NCBI RefSeq assembly: GCF_041821065.1
Contig: NZ_JBGUAX010000001.1
Span: forward strand, 248,001 to 312,000
Source: Egicoccus sp. AB-alg2
GTDB taxonomy: Bacteria; Actinomycetota; Nitriliruptoria; Nitriliruptorales; Nitriliruptoraceae
Reading direction: 5' to 3'
DNA length: 64,000 bases
Shown here: positions 22,884 through 32,456 of the stretch, one piece after another
Layout: each line of letters opens with the position of its first letter
How positions within the stretch are numbered: the stretch's first letter is position 1
The notes under the pieces: generated by a model
What the model was told of the DNA's origin: nothing
What the model saw: the letters and a program-made list of their open reading frames with translations, nothing else
The model's database searches: none
Position numbers and translations under genes: made by a program

Positions 22884-23924
22884 TCAGGCGACGTCCTCCT
22901 CGCGAACCTCGGCGTAGTGGCAGGCGCTGGGATGCCCGTGCCCGAACCGGTCGATCAGCTCCGGCACCTCCTCGGCGCACCGATCGGTCGCCTTCCAGCA
23001 GCGGGTGCGGAAGCGGCAGCCCGACGGCGGGTCGGCGGGGCTCGGGACGTCACCCTCGAGCACGATGCGCCGCTTGCGCCGCTCGGCGGCGTCGACGGCG
23101 GCGACCGGGACGGCCGACAGCAACGCCTGCGTGTAGGGGTGCGTCGCCCGCTCGTAGATGTCCGACTCGTCGCCGTACTCCACGATCTTGCCCAGGTACA
23201 TCACGGCGACCCGGTCGGAGATGTGCCGGACCACCGCGAGGTCGTGCGCGATGAAGACGTACGCGAAACCGAACTCGTCCTGCAGTTCCTCGAGCAGGTT
23301 CACGACCTGGGCCTGCACGGACACGTCCAGCGCCGACACCGGCTCGTCGAGGATCAGCACCTCGGGGTTGAGCGCCAGGGCGCGGGCGATCCCGACGCGC
23401 TGACGCTGCCCGCCGGAGAACTGGTGGGGGTAGCGGTTGGCGAAGGCCGGGTCCAAGCCGACGCGCTCGAGCAGGGTCCCGAGCGTCTCGCGCCGCTTGT
23501 TCTTGGGCACCACGTCGGGGTGGATCTCCCACGCCTCGCCGATGATGTCGCCGACCGTCATGCGCGGGTTGAGCGACGCGTACGGGTCCTGGAACACGAT
23601 CTGGACGTCGCGCCGCAGCCGCCGCAGCTCCTTCTTCGACATCTGGAAGATGTCCCGGTCCCGGTGGTAGGCATGACCGGCGGTCGGTTCCTCCAGGCGC
23701 AGCAGCGTGCGGGCGACGGTCGACTTGCCGCAGCCGGACTCGCCGACGAGGCCGAGCGTCTCGCCGCTGCGCAGCTCGAAGTCGACACCGTCGACGGCCT
23801 GGACGGACCCCACCTCGCGCCGGAAGACGATGCCCTGCGTGAGCGGGTAGTGCTTCACGAGACCCTCGATGCGCAGCAGGGTCTCGCCGGGGGTCCGGGA
23901 GCGGCCGAGCAGGTCACTGCCCAT
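22884..23924 (-). CDS. Peptide ABC transporter ATPase (DppF/OppF type), second operon
   Basis: This 346-residue ATPase has Walker [11 protein letters not shown]-loop [10 protein letters not shown], signature [14 protein letters not shown] and Walker [13 protein letters not shown], then the OppF-type cysteine tail [16 protein letters not shown]. It is the last gene of the five-gene operon transcribed leftward. The ATG at 23924 overlaps the DppD-like gene by 11 bases; a longer upstream frame would start inside that gene. It closely resembles the ATPase at 20904-21968. Confidence 0.94.
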   Translation of the reverse strand: MGSDLLGRSRTPGETLLRIEGLVKHYPLTQGIVFRREVGSVQAVDGVDFELRSGETLGLVGESGCGKSTVARTLLRLEEPTAGHAYHRDRDIFQMSKKELRRLRRDVQIVFQDPYASLNPRMTVGDIIGEAWEIHPDVVPKNKRRETLGTLLERVGLDPAFANRYPHQFSGGQRQRVGIARALALNPEVLILDEPVSALDVSVQAQVVNLLEELQDEFGFAYVFIAHDLAVVRHISDRVAVMYLGKIVEYGDESDIYERATHPYTQALLSAVPVAAVDAAERRKRRIVLEGDVPSPADPPSGCRFRTRCWKATDRCAEEVPELIDRFGHGHPSACHYAEVREEDVA

Positions 23925-24981
23925 GCAGCACCTCCTGGAAGTAGTGGCACGCCGAGGTGCGGCGCACGGTGAGGTCACCGGCCTCGACCGGCTGGCCGTC
24001 GGTGACGTCGTAGGGCGGGGGCTCGACGGTCACGCAGTCGTCGCGGCGGTACGGGCAGCGTGGGTGGAACGGGCAGCCCGACGGGATGGCGGTCAGGCTC
24101 GGGGGCGCACCCTCGATGGGATCGAGCTCACCCTTGCGCTGGTCGAGCTGCGGGATCGAGCGCATCAGGCCTTCGGTGTAGGGATGGGCCGGACGCGCGT
24201 ACAGCTGAGCGACGGTGCCCGTCTCCACGATCCGGCCCGCGTACATGACCGCCAGCCGGTCGGCGACCTCGGCGACGACCCCGAGGTCGTGCGTGATCAG
24301 GATCAGCCCCATGCCGGTCTGTTCCTGGAGTTCGGCCAGCAGGTCCATCACCTGGGCCTGGACGGTGACGTCCAGTGCGGTGGTCGGCTCGTCGGCGATC
24401 AGGACGTCGGGTTCCAACGCGAGGGCCATGGCGATCATCGCGCGCTGGCGCATGCCGCCGGAGAACTCGTGCGGGTACTGGTTGACGCGCTGGCGGGCGG
24501 ACGGGATGCCGACCCGGTCCATCAGCTCGATGGCGCGGGCCTTCGCGTCGCGGCGCGACAGGCCGGCGTGCACGCGCAGCATCTCGCCGATCTGCCAGCC
24601 GACCGTGAACACCGGGTTCAGCGCGGTCAGGGCGTCCTGGAAGACCATGGCGATCCGCTGGCCGCGGACCCGACGACGCTCGTCCTCGGGCTGCTGGAGC
24701 AGGTCGTTGCCGCGGAAGCGGATCGCCCCCTTCGTGATGTGCCCGGGCGGCGTCTCGATCAGGCCCATGACGGCCTGCGCGGAGACGGACTTGCCGGACC
24801 CCGACTCGCCGAGGATCGCCAGCGTCTCGCCCGCGGCCAGCTGGTAGGTCACGCCGTTGACGGCGTTGACCGTGCCACGGGGGGTGCGGAACTCCACGTG
24901 CAGGTCCTCGACCTCCAGCACCGGCTCTGCCCGGCCGGCGTCGTGGAAGTGGGGCTCGGAGGAGGTGATCAGGTGGGACAT
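23914..24981 (-). CDS. Peptide ABC transporter ATPase (DppD/OppD type), second operon
   Basis: This 355-residue ATPase has Walker [10 protein letters not shown]-loop [10 protein letters not shown], signature [14 protein letters not shown], Walker [13 protein letters not shown] and the C-terminal cysteine set [16 protein letters not shown] ... ACH of the OppD/DppD family. The ATG at 24981 lies 14 bases downstream of the permease stop. It partners the DppF-like ATPase to energise the permeases at 24996-26841. Confidence 0.94.
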   Translation of the reverse strand: MSHLITSSEPHFHDAGRAEPVLEVEDLHVEFRTPRGTVNAVNGVTYQLAAGETLAILGESGSGKSVSAQAVMGLIETPPGHITKGAIRFRGNDLLQQPEDERRRVRGQRIAMVFQDALTALNPVFTVGWQIGEMLRVHAGLSRRDAKARAIELMDRVGIPSARQRVNQYPHEFSGGMRQRAMIAMALALEPDVLIADEPTTALDVTVQAQVMDLLAELQEQTGMGLILITHDLGVVAEVADRLAVMYAGRIVETGTVAQLYARPAHPYTEGLMRSIPQLDQRKGELDPIEGAPPSLTAIPSGCPFHPRCPYRRDDCVTVEPPPYDVTDGQPVEAGDLTVRRTSACHYFQEVLHGQ

Positions 24982-24995
24982 CGCAGCGGCCTCCG

Positions 24996-25925
24996 TCAGC
25001 GCAGCTTCGGGTCGAGGGCGTCGCGCAGGGCGTCCCCCATCAGGATGAAGCTGAACACCGTGACCGAGAGGAACGCCCCGGGGAACAGCAGCAGGTGGGG
25101 CGCCTCGAGCAGCCGGGTCTGCGCCTGCGAGATCATCAGTCCCCAGGAGATCGCAGGCGTCTGCAGGCCCACGCCGAGGAAGGTCAGTGCCGCCTCGGCG
25201 GTGATCACGATGCCCACGAAGATCGTCGCGTAGACGACCACCGGCGTGACGGCGTTGGGCAGGATGTGCCGCCGCATGATGCGACCGTCGCTGGCGCCCA
25301 GGGCCCGCGCGGCCTGCACGTAGTCGGACCGGGCGGCCGCCAGCACCGACGAGCGCATGAGCCGCATCATCGTCGGCCACCCGAGCACGGCCAGCACCAT
25401 CGCCACCTGCGGCACGCCGCGGTTGTCCAGGACCGTGAGCAGCACCAGGCCACCCAGGATCGTGGGCAGCGCGAAGAACACGTCGGTGACGCGCGCGATG
25501 ACGGCGTCGATCGCGCCGCCGTAGTAGCCGGCCAGCGAGCCGAGCGTGACCGCGATGATGCTGGCGGTCAGCACCACGAGCAGGCCGACGGCGACGGAGG
25601 CCCGGGCCCCGTAGATCACCCGCGCGTAGTAGTCACGGCCCTGGATGTCGAACCCGAACCAGTGCTCGGCCGACGGCCGCTCCAGCGAGCGCGACAGGTC
25701 GGAGGCGACGGGGCTCGTGTCGGTGAACCAGCCCGGGAAGATCGCGATCAGCAGGATCAGGACGATCAGCAGCGCGGAGACGATGAACATCGGGCTGCGC
25801 CGCAGCTGGTACCAGGCGTCCGACCACAGCGAGGCCTGCTTGTCGTCGGCGACACCGGTCGTCGCCTTGGCCTCGGCGGAGGCGGACCCCGGAGCCGCGG
25901 AGGTGGACGAGGCTTGCTCACTCAT
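24996..25925 (-). CDS. Peptide ABC transporter permease (DppC/OppC type), second operon
   Basis: This 309-residue permease has a soluble N-terminal segment of about 40 residues, the OppC-type stretch FGFDIQGRDYYARVIYGAR, a core of about five helices, and the EAA loop SDYVQAARALGASDGRI. The ATG overlaps the end of the DppB-like gene by eight bases, the same geometry as in the first operon. The C-terminal DALRDALDPKLR matches the family ending. Confidence 0.93.
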   Translation of the reverse strand: MSEQASSTSAAPGSASAEAKATTGVADDKQASLWSDAWYQLRRSPMFIVSALLIVLILLIAIFPGWFTDTSPVASDLSRSLERPSAEHWFGFDIQGRDYYARVIYGARASVAVGLLVVLTASIIAVTLGSLAGYYGGAIDAVIARVTDVFFALPTILGGLVLLTVLDNRGVPQVAMVLAVLGWPTMMRLMRSSVLAAARSDYVQAARALGASDGRIMRRHILPNAVTPVVVYATIFVGIVITAEAALTFLGVGLQTPAISWGLMISQAQTRLLEAPHLLLFPGAFLSVTVFSFILMGDALRDALDPKLR

Positions 25926-26841
25926 AGCGGATCCTCGGGTCGAGCACGCCGTAGAGGACGTCGACGATGAGGTTGGACAGGATGAAGATCACGACGAGGG
26001 CGGTGACGATGCCGACGACGACCGGGCCCTCCTGCTGGCTGACCGCGCGGAAGATCTCGCCGCCGATGCCCGGGATGTTGAAGATCCCCTCGGTGATGAT
26101 GGCGCCGCCCATCATGACCCCGAGGTCGGCACCCAGGAACGTGATGACGGGGATCAGGGAGTTGCGCAGCGCGTGACGGCCGACGACCCGGGAGCGCCGC
26201 AGGCCCTTGGACGTCGCGGTGCGCACGTAGTCGGCGCGCAGGTTCTCCACCAGGCTGGTGCGCAGCAGGCGTGCCGCGTAGGCCAGCGACGTCGCCGCGA
26301 GCACGAAGCCGGGCAGCAGATAGCTCTGCCAGCCGGCCCGGATGCCGGAGATCGGCAGCCACCCCAGCTCCAGGCCGATGACCAGCTGGGCGACGTAGCC
26401 GAGCACGAAGACGGGGATGGAGACGACCGCCGTGGTGGACACCAGCACGAGGTTGTCGACGAACGAACCGCGTCGCAGCCCGGCCAGGATGCCGGCGGTG
26501 AGCCCCAGCACGATCTCGATGACGAACGCGGTCAGTGCCAGACGCAGCGTGACCGGGAAGCGCTGCGCGAGGATGTCGGCGACCTGCCGGCCGGTGAAGG
26601 ACTGGCCGAGATCGCCGGTGAAGACGCCCGCGATGTACTTGCCGTACTGGACGAGCAGCGGGTCGTTGAGGTTGTAGCGGTCGCGCAGGACCTCGAGCGT
26701 TGCCGCGGAGATCGGCCGTTCGCCGGCCAGGGCCTGGATCGGATCGCCGGGGATGGCGAACACCATCGCGAACACCAGGAAGGTGGCGCCGAAGAAGACG
26801 GGCACGGTCTGCAACAGCCGGCGGGCGACGTAACGTCCCAC
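25918..26841 (-). CDS. Peptide ABC transporter permease (DppB/OppB type), second operon
   Basis: This 307-residue permease starts GRYVARRLLQTVPVFF, with the family motif IPGDPIQAL, and has about six helices. The EAA loop reads ADYVRTATSKGLRRSRV. The GTG start at 26841 is preceded by GAGGAG. It follows the binding-protein gene after a 129-bp gap that contains a strong hairpin. Confidence 0.93.
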   Translation of the reverse strand: MGRYVARRLLQTVPVFFGATFLVFAMVFAIPGDPIQALAGERPISAATLEVLRDRYNLNDPLLVQYGKYIAGVFTGDLGQSFTGRQVADILAQRFPVTLRLALTAFVIEIVLGLTAGILAGLRRGSFVDNLVLVSTTAVVSIPVFVLGYVAQLVIGLELGWLPISGIRAGWQSYLLPGFVLAATSLAYAARLLRTSLVENLRADYVRTATSKGLRRSRVVGRHALRNSLIPVITFLGADLGVMMGGAIITEGIFNIPGIGGEIFRAVSQQEGPVVVGIVTALVVIFILSNLIVDVLYGVLDPRIRYE

Positions 26842-26915
26842 GACGTGCTCCTCACGTGGCGGCCCCGTCGGGCGGGGCGCGGTGCGGGCTTCGGGCTCGT
26901 CGACCCGGCAGCCGT

Positions 26916-26948
26916 GAGGGTGCGACCGCCCTGTGCGGCCGCACCCTC
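26916..26948 (-). terminator. Intercistronic hairpin after the second binding-protein gene
   Basis: Arms 26916-26929 and 26935-26948 pair over 13 bases with one mismatch around a five-base loop. It lies between the binding-protein stop and the DppB-like start, the same place as the hairpins in the first peptide operon. Confidence 0.7.
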
Positions 26949-26970
26949 GACGACGTCGGGTCCAGGAGCG

Positions 26971-28608
26971 TCAGTCCTCGACCGAGACCTGCTCGACGCG
27001 CACGAAGGTGCGGCCGTCCATGATCACGTTGGACACGCGTGGCGTGTGGACCGTGGTCCGGGTCTCGTACCAGAGCGGAATGTTGGGCAGCTCTTCGAGG
27101 ATGGCGTCCTCGGCCTGCTGGTACACGCCCTCGGCCTCGTCGAGGTCCGGCGTGGCGTTGGCCTCGCCGATCAGGTCGTCGACCTGCGAGCTCTCGATGC
27201 CGAAGTAGTTCGAGCTGCCGCCCGAGGTGTACAGCGGTTCGAGGGCGTACTGCGGCGAGCCGTAGGACAGGACCCAGCCGAGGCGGAACGGCCCCTCGAT
27301 CTGACCACCTTCGAGCAGGTCGAGGTACTGGGCGAACTCGAGGCTCTCGAACCGGATGTTCTCGATGCCGAGGTTCTCGCGCCACTGGTTGCTGACGGCC
27401 TCGACCCACTCCTCGTGACCGGCCCCGCTGTTGAAGTAGACGACCAGCTCACCGTCGAAGCCACCGGCCTCGTCGAGCAGCTGCTGCGCCTGCTCCGGGT
27501 CGAACGTGCAGGCCTCGCACGCGTCCTCGCGGTGCGTGGCGAGGACCGGCGGGATCAGCGCGGTCGCGGGCTGACGGGCCCCGGCGAAGATCGCGTTGAT
27601 GATGGCCTCGCGGTCGATCGCCATGGAGAAGGCGCGCCGCACGTCGACGTCCTCGAAGCGCTCGTCGTACATCGGGAAGCCCATGTACGTGAACGACGAG
27701 GTGTCGGTGCGGATCAGGTCCTCGCCGAAGTCGGCGTCTGCGGCACCCTCACGCTCCGGCGGGATGCCGTCGAGGATGTCGAGGTTGCCCTGCTGGACGT
27801 CGAGGTAGGCGGTGTTGATGTCCGAGTAGATCTGCCACACGATGCGGTCGGCCAGCCCCGGGTTCTCGCCCGGCCACTCGTCGTACCGCGTCATGGCGAT
27901 CTGCTGGTCGCGCTCCCAGACGCCGTCCATCTGGTAGCGGCCGTTGCCGACCGGCGCCTCTTCGAAGGCGTCCATGTCGTCGTAGGCGACCTCCGGCAGC
28001 GGGTAGAACGCCGTGTAGCCGAGCATCGTCTCCAGCGGGCTGAACGGCTCGGTCAGCTCGATGGTGATGGTCGTGTCGTCGACGGCCTCGACGCCGGCCA
28101 TGGCGTCGGTCTCGCCCGCCTGGACCTCTTCGTAACCGACGAAGTTCTCGAAGAAGTTCGCGTTGCGGTTGGCCGCGTCCGGGTCGACGGCGAAGTTCCA
28201 GGCGTCGACGAACGACTGCGCCGTGACCGGCGTGCCGTCGTGGAACGTGAAGTCGTCACGGATGGTGACGGTCCAGTTCTGCGCGTCGTCGGACTCGAGC
28301 GACTCGGCCATGACGGGCACCGGCTCGTAGGTCTCCGGGTCGTACTCGTAGAGACCGCTGAACAGCTGGTCCAGGACCTTCGAGCCGCAGACCTCGGTCG
28401 AGTCCTGCGGGATCAGTGACTGCGGCTCGCAGTTGTGGATGCTGAACTCGCCGCCGGCCGTCTGCTCGGCGGGCTCGGTCGCGTCGCCGTTGCCGCCGTC
28501 GTCCCCCGGGTCGGCCACCGGGTCGTCGCCCCCGCCGCCACAGGCGGTGATGAGCAGCGACGCGGCTGCGACCGCACCGAACGTGCGGGTGTACGAACGC
28601 ATGCGCAT
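26971..28608 (-). CDS. Peptide ABC transporter substrate-binding lipoprotein, second operon
   Basis: This 545-residue lipoprotein has lipobox LLITAC (Cys23), a Gly/Asp-rich linker and an SBP family 5 domain. The motif FTFHDGTPVTAQSFVDAWNF (near residue 120) and PVGNGRYQM are typical of OppA/DppA. DVRRAFSMAIDREAI is also conserved. Its sequence differs clearly from the binding protein at 15970, so substrate range probably differs. AAGGAG lies seven bases before the ATG at 28608; a second ATG is two codons later. A TAGGGT -10-like element at 28715-28720 implies a leader of about 100 bases. It leads an operon SBP-DppB-DppC-DppD-DppF. Confidence 0.93.
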   Translation of the reverse strand: MRMRSYTRTFGAVAAASLLITACGGGGDDPVADPGDDGGNGDATEPAEQTAGGEFSIHNCEPQSLIPQDSTEVCGSKVLDQLFSGLYEYDPETYEPVPVMAESLESDDAQNWTVTIRDDFTFHDGTPVTAQSFVDAWNFAVDPDAANRNANFFENFVGYEEVQAGETDAMAGVEAVDDTTITIELTEPFSPLETMLGYTAFYPLPEVAYDDMDAFEEAPVGNGRYQMDGVWERDQQIAMTRYDEWPGENPGLADRIVWQIYSDINTAYLDVQQGNLDILDGIPPEREGAADADFGEDLIRTDTSSFTYMGFPMYDERFEDVDVRRAFSMAIDREAIINAIFAGARQPATALIPPVLATHREDACEACTFDPEQAQQLLDEAGGFDGELVVYFNSGAGHEEWVEAVSNQWRENLGIENIRFESLEFAQYLDLLEGGQIEGPFRLGWVLSYGSPQYALEPLYTSGGSSNYFGIESSQVDDLIGEANATPDLDEAEGVYQQAEDAILEELPNIPLWYETRTTVHTPRVSNVIMDGRTFVRVEQVSVED

Positions 28609-28874
28609 GCAGCGCTCCTTGGTGTCGTGGAAGGGCGCCCACGGCCGTCCCGGCGGGGCGCGGTTGTGCGTGATGCGGCGGTCGCGCGTCGGCGCCGACC
28701 ACCGTGACCCCCAGACCCTAACGTCGACCGGCCGAATGGACGGCCCAGCTGGCCGGGGCCACATGGACGGGTCGTTGGGTAGCGAACGATGCCCCGTTCT
28801 CGCCAATCGAGGGGCCGTTCGGACGCGGGCGCCGCACGGATCGCGTGACGTCGGTGCTGCCGGGAACACGCGCG
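28609..28874 (-). promoter_or_regulatory. Promoter region of the second peptide ABC operon
   Basis: This 266-bp non-coding interval lies between the exporter 3' end and the binding-protein gene. It has TAGGGT at 28715-28720 and the AAGGAG ribosome binding site at 28615-28620. I see no convincing operator or riboswitch in it. Confidence 0.4.
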
Positions 28875-30653
28875 TCAGGCCTGCGCACCACCGGCGATCG
28901 CGGCCCAGTCGGCATGCAGCGCCCGGTAGACCCCGTCGCGCGCGACCAGCTCGCCGTGGCGACCCTGCTGCACCAGCCGGCCGGCGTCGAACACGAGGAC
29001 GCGGTCGGCCGCCTCGGCCGTGGACAGCCGGTGCGCGACCGTGACGCTGGTGCGCCCGCTGATCAGTCGCTCGATCGCCCGGCGCAGACGGACCTCCAGC
29101 GCCGGGTCCACGGCCGAGGTTGCCTCGTCGAGGACCAGCAGGTCGGGTGCCACGATCCAGGCCCGCACCAGGGCGACGAGCTGACGTTCGCCGGCCGACA
29201 GGCGCGAGCCCCGCTCCCCCACCCGTGTCGCCGGTCCGAAGGGCAGCGACGCCACCCACGCCGCCAGCCCGAGTTCCTCGAAGGCGGCGGCGACCTCGTC
29301 GTCGGTCGCGTGCGGTGCGCCGTAGCGGACGTTGTCGGCCAGCGTGGCGTCGAACAGGAACCCGTCCTGCGGCACGAACGCCACCCGCTGCCGCAGCGAG
29401 GCGAACCGGACCTGGTCCAGGGGGACGCCCGACAGCGAGATGGTGCCCTCGACCGGGTCCAGGAGCCTGGTCAGCAGCTTCACGAACGTCGACTTGCCGG
29501 ACCCGGTCTCGCCGACCACGGCGACGCGTTCGCCCGGCGCGATCTCGAGGTCGAGGTCCGCGAGCACGTCGGGACCGGTCGGGTAGCGGAAGCGCACGCC
29601 GGTGAAGCGCACCGACAGCGGCCCGTCCGGCAGGTCTCGCCCCCCGGACCGGTGCCGCGCCGGGTCGCCGAGCTCCTGCGGCGTGTCGAGCACGTCGACG
29701 ACCCGACGCACCCCGGCCGCGGCGGTCTGGGCCTGGTCGAGCACCTCGACGAGCAGCTGCACCGGCTCGATGAACAGGGTCACGAGGAACAGGAAGGCGA
29801 CCAGCTGTCCTGCGGTGAGCCCGACGTCGGGGCCCAGCAGCACACCGCCGGCGACGACCAGGGCCGTCACCGACGCGGCGAAGAGCTCGCCGCTGGAGAA
29901 CATGGCGGCGCCGAGCGCGCCGGTGCGGAACTCGGTGCGGAACTGCGCGTCCAGGGCGCGGTCGACCCGGGCCCGGCTGCGCTCCTCGGCGCCGAAGGCG
30001 CGGATCGTGGGCAGGCCGGCGATCGTCTCCGACATCGCCGCCATCGAGTCGGCGACCCGCAACCGGACCCGGTCGTAGGCCCGCGAGAGCACGCGCTGGA
30101 ACAGCAGCAGCAGGATGGTGTAGAGCACCCCGGCGACCAGCACGAGCAGCGTGAGCCGCCAGTCGTACACGGCCATCAGGCCGAGCACGAGCAGGACCTG
30201 GGCGGCACCGACGAGCATGCCGACGCCGCCCCACTCGAGGAACTGGGTGATGGCCTCGATGTCGGAGGTCACGCGGGCCACGAGCACGCCGCGCCGCTCG
30301 GCCTGCACGTGCAGCACCGACAGGTCGTGGACGTGGCGGAACACCTTGACGCGCAACTGGGCCAGGCCGCGGGAGGCGGCCACGACCAGGCGGTACTGCG
30401 CGAGCCGGTTCGCGAGCATGGTCGCGAGCAGCGCCACGATCGCGACCGCACCGGCGGTCACGACGGCGGCGACGTCGATGGCGCCACCTGCCAGCACCTC
30501 GCGGTCGAGGACCTCGCGCACGGCGATCGGCACGACGAGCTGGCCGGCGGTGCCGACCACGGCCAGGACCAGCGTCAGGCGCAGGCCGTGACCGAGCACG
30601 GGCGCCTCGCGGACCGCCCGCCGGATCGCCGACAGCGCGGAGCGCGACGTCAT
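28875..30653 (-). CDS. Heterodimeric ABC exporter subunit, catalytically intact Walker B
   Basis: This 592-residue type IV ABC exporter half has six membrane helices, then an ATPase domain with Walker A GETGSGKST (near 400), Walker B LLVLDEATSAVD with the catalytic Glu, and H-loop TVAHRLST. Its signature is the unusual RLSAGERQ instead of LSGGQ. It overlaps the upstream exporter half (ATGA), and the two almost certainly form a heterodimer like BmrCD or TM287/288. Family members export drugs, lipids or peptides; the substrate here is not inferable. Confidence 0.9.
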   Translation of the reverse strand: MTSRSALSAIRRAVREAPVLGHGLRLTLVLAVVGTAGQLVVPIAVREVLDREVLAGGAIDVAAVVTAGAVAIVALLATMLANRLAQYRLVVAASRGLAQLRVKVFRHVHDLSVLHVQAERRGVLVARVTSDIEAITQFLEWGGVGMLVGAAQVLLVLGLMAVYDWRLTLLVLVAGVLYTILLLLFQRVLSRAYDRVRLRVADSMAAMSETIAGLPTIRAFGAEERSRARVDRALDAQFRTEFRTGALGAAMFSSGELFAASVTALVVAGGVLLGPDVGLTAGQLVAFLFLVTLFIEPVQLLVEVLDQAQTAAAGVRRVVDVLDTPQELGDPARHRSGGRDLPDGPLSVRFTGVRFRYPTGPDVLADLDLEIAPGERVAVVGETGSGKSTFVKLLTRLLDPVEGTISLSGVPLDQVRFASLRQRVAFVPQDGFLFDATLADNVRYGAPHATDDEVAAAFEELGLAAWVASLPFGPATRVGERGSRLSAGERQLVALVRAWIVAPDLLVLDEATSAVDPALEVRLRRAIERLISGRTSVTVAHRLSTAEAADRVLVFDAGRLVQQGRHGELVARDGVYRALHADWAAIAGGAQA

Positions 30654-32452
30654 GTCGGGTGCTCCGTCTCGTAGGCCCGCAGCAGGGCGGCGTACCCGGG
30701 CACCGTCCGCAGCAGGTCCTCGTGCGGGCCGTGGGCCACCACCCGGCCGTCGTCGACGAACACGACGTCGTCGGCCAGCATGATGCTCGAGCGGCGGTAG
30801 GCGATCATCACGATCGTCGACGGCAGGTCCGCCTCGCGCAGGGCGCGCAGGATGGCGGTCTCCACCGACGGGTCGACCGCCGAGGTGGCGTCGTCGAGCA
30901 CCAGCAGCCGCGGCCGGCGCACCAGTGCGCGGGCGAGCGCGATCCGCTGACGCTGTCCGCCGGAGAGGGTCGTGCCACGCTCACCGAGGCGGGTGTGGAG
31001 GCCGGCCGGGAGGTCGTCGACGAACCCGAGCGCGTTGGCCATCCGCAGCGCCTCACGGATGCGGTCCTCGTCCGCGTCGAGGTGCAGCGCCACGTTGCCG
31101 GCGACGGTCTCGTCGAACAGGAACGCGTCCTGGGCGACGTAGGCGACCTCGCCGGGAAGGACACCGGGCGCCAGGCGTCGCAGGTCGCGCCCGTCGAGGC
31201 GGACCGTGCCGTGGTCGGGATCCCACAGGCGCGCGAGCAGCAGCGCGAGCGTGGACTTGCCCGACCCGGTGGGACCGACGACGGCGAGGGTCCGGCCCGG
31301 CTCGAGGTGCAGCTCGAGGTCGTGCAGCACCCGGACTCCCGGCTCGTAGCCGAAGGCGACGCGGTCGGCCTCCAGCCGGGCGGCCGGCGACGGCGGCGGC
31401 GTGCGGTCGTCGCCGTGGGTCAGCACGTCGTCGGCGCGGAGCACCGTCTCCACGCGCCGCCAGCCGGCGACGCTGTGGGCCGCGTCCCACATCAGGTAGC
31501 CGATCAGGCGCGTGGGCACCGCCAGCAGCGACAGCAGGTACGTGACCCGGACGAGCTCGCCCGTGGTGAGCGCGTCGCCCGCGATGCGGGCCGTGCCCAC
31601 CACCAGCACGACGATCGTGCCGACGGCGGGCAGCCCCTCGGTCAGGGCGCGGTAGCCGGTCCACACGCGCCCGACCTCGACGAGCTGGTCCGCCAGGGAA
31701 TCGGCGACGCGCCCGAATCGCTCCGTCTCCACCTGCTCGCGACCCAACGCCTTGACGGTGAGCGCGCCGTCGAAGCTCTCGTGCGCGACGCCGGCGACCG
31801 CGCCGCGCCGGCGCTGCGCCTCCTCCATCAGATGGAAGGTGAGCCACGCCCCGCGCAGGTCCAGACCGACGACGACGGCCAGCAGCACGACCGCGAGCCC
31901 ACCGAGGTACGGGTCGGTCACCGTGATGACGGCGGCCGAACCGACCAGCAGGAACGTGACCCCGGTCGCGAACGGCAGCGGCGCCAGCATCATGGTCGCC
32001 TGCCGGCTGTCGACGTCCGAGACCGAGAGCAGGTCACCGACGCCGCGGGTGCCGAACCAGCGCAGGCTGAGCCCGAGCTGGTGCGCGATGAGCCGCTTGC
32101 GCAGGCGGGTCTGCGCCCCGAACTGCATCCGCGACGCGGCCGTGCGCCGCACGACGATGCCGACCGACTTCCAGACGGCCACACCCAGGATCAGCGCCAG
32201 CGCCGCGCCCAGCCGGCCGGCGGTCGGCGCGCCGTCGGTGAGCACGGGCACGATGACCTCGTCGGTGACCCAGCCGACCACCACCGCGCTGGCCACGATC
32301 GCCGAGGTGAACAGCACCGCGCCGACGGCCGCGAGGGTGAACACGACCGGCTGTTCGCGGACGAACCCGCCGATCAGGCGGGCGGCGTCGCCGACCACCT
32401 CGCGGGCCGAGGACGGGACCTGCTGTTCCGGGGTCGCCGCCCCCGTGCTCAC
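30650..32452 (-). CDS. Heterodimeric ABC exporter subunit, degenerate Walker B
   Basis: This 600-residue ABC exporter half has Walker A GPTGSGKST and a canonical signature [17 protein letters not shown], but Walker B LLVLDDATSAVD carries Asp in place of the catalytic Glu. The H-loop histidine is replaced by Tyr (VMIAYRRSS). These are the hallmarks of the non-hydrolysing site in asymmetric exporters and complement the partner's altered signature. The GTG start lies only four bases after the pgk stop, so it probably shares the glycolytic transcript. A longer frame extends upstream only through antisense-frame pgk sequence and is not credible. Confidence 0.9.
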   Translation of the reverse strand: MSTGAATPEQQVPSSAREVVGDAARLIGGFVREQPVVFTLAAVGAVLFTSAIVASAVVVGWVTDEVIVPVLTDGAPTAGRLGAALALILGVAVWKSVGIVVRRTAASRMQFGAQTRLRKRLIAHQLGLSLRWFGTRGVGDLLSVSDVDSRQATMMLAPLPFATGVTFLLVGSAAVITVTDPYLGGLAVVLLAVVVGLDLRGAWLTFHLMEEAQRRRGAVAGVAHESFDGALTVKALGREQVETERFGRVADSLADQLVEVGRVWTGYRALTEGLPAVGTIVVLVVGTARIAGDALTTGELVRVTYLLSLLAVPTRLIGYLMWDAAHSVAGWRRVETVLRADDVLTHGDDRTPPPSPAARLEADRVAFGYEPGVRVLHDLELHLEPGRTLAVVGPTGSGKSTLALLLARLWDPDHGTVRLDGRDLRRLAPGVLPGEVAYVAQDAFLFDETVAGNVALHLDADEDRIREALRMANALGFVDDLPAGLHTRLGERGTTLSGGQRQRIALARALVRRPRLLVLDDATSAVDPSVETAILRALREADLPSTIVMIAYRRSSIMLADDVVFVDDGRVVAHGPHEDLLRTVPGYAALLRAYETEHPT

Positions 32453-32456
32453 CGAC

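Noticed and set aside
28845-30674. 609-codon frame opposite the ABC exporter
   Set aside because: It is an antisense shadow, His/Gln/Arg-rich, with no domain. The minus-strand ABC motifs are unambiguous.
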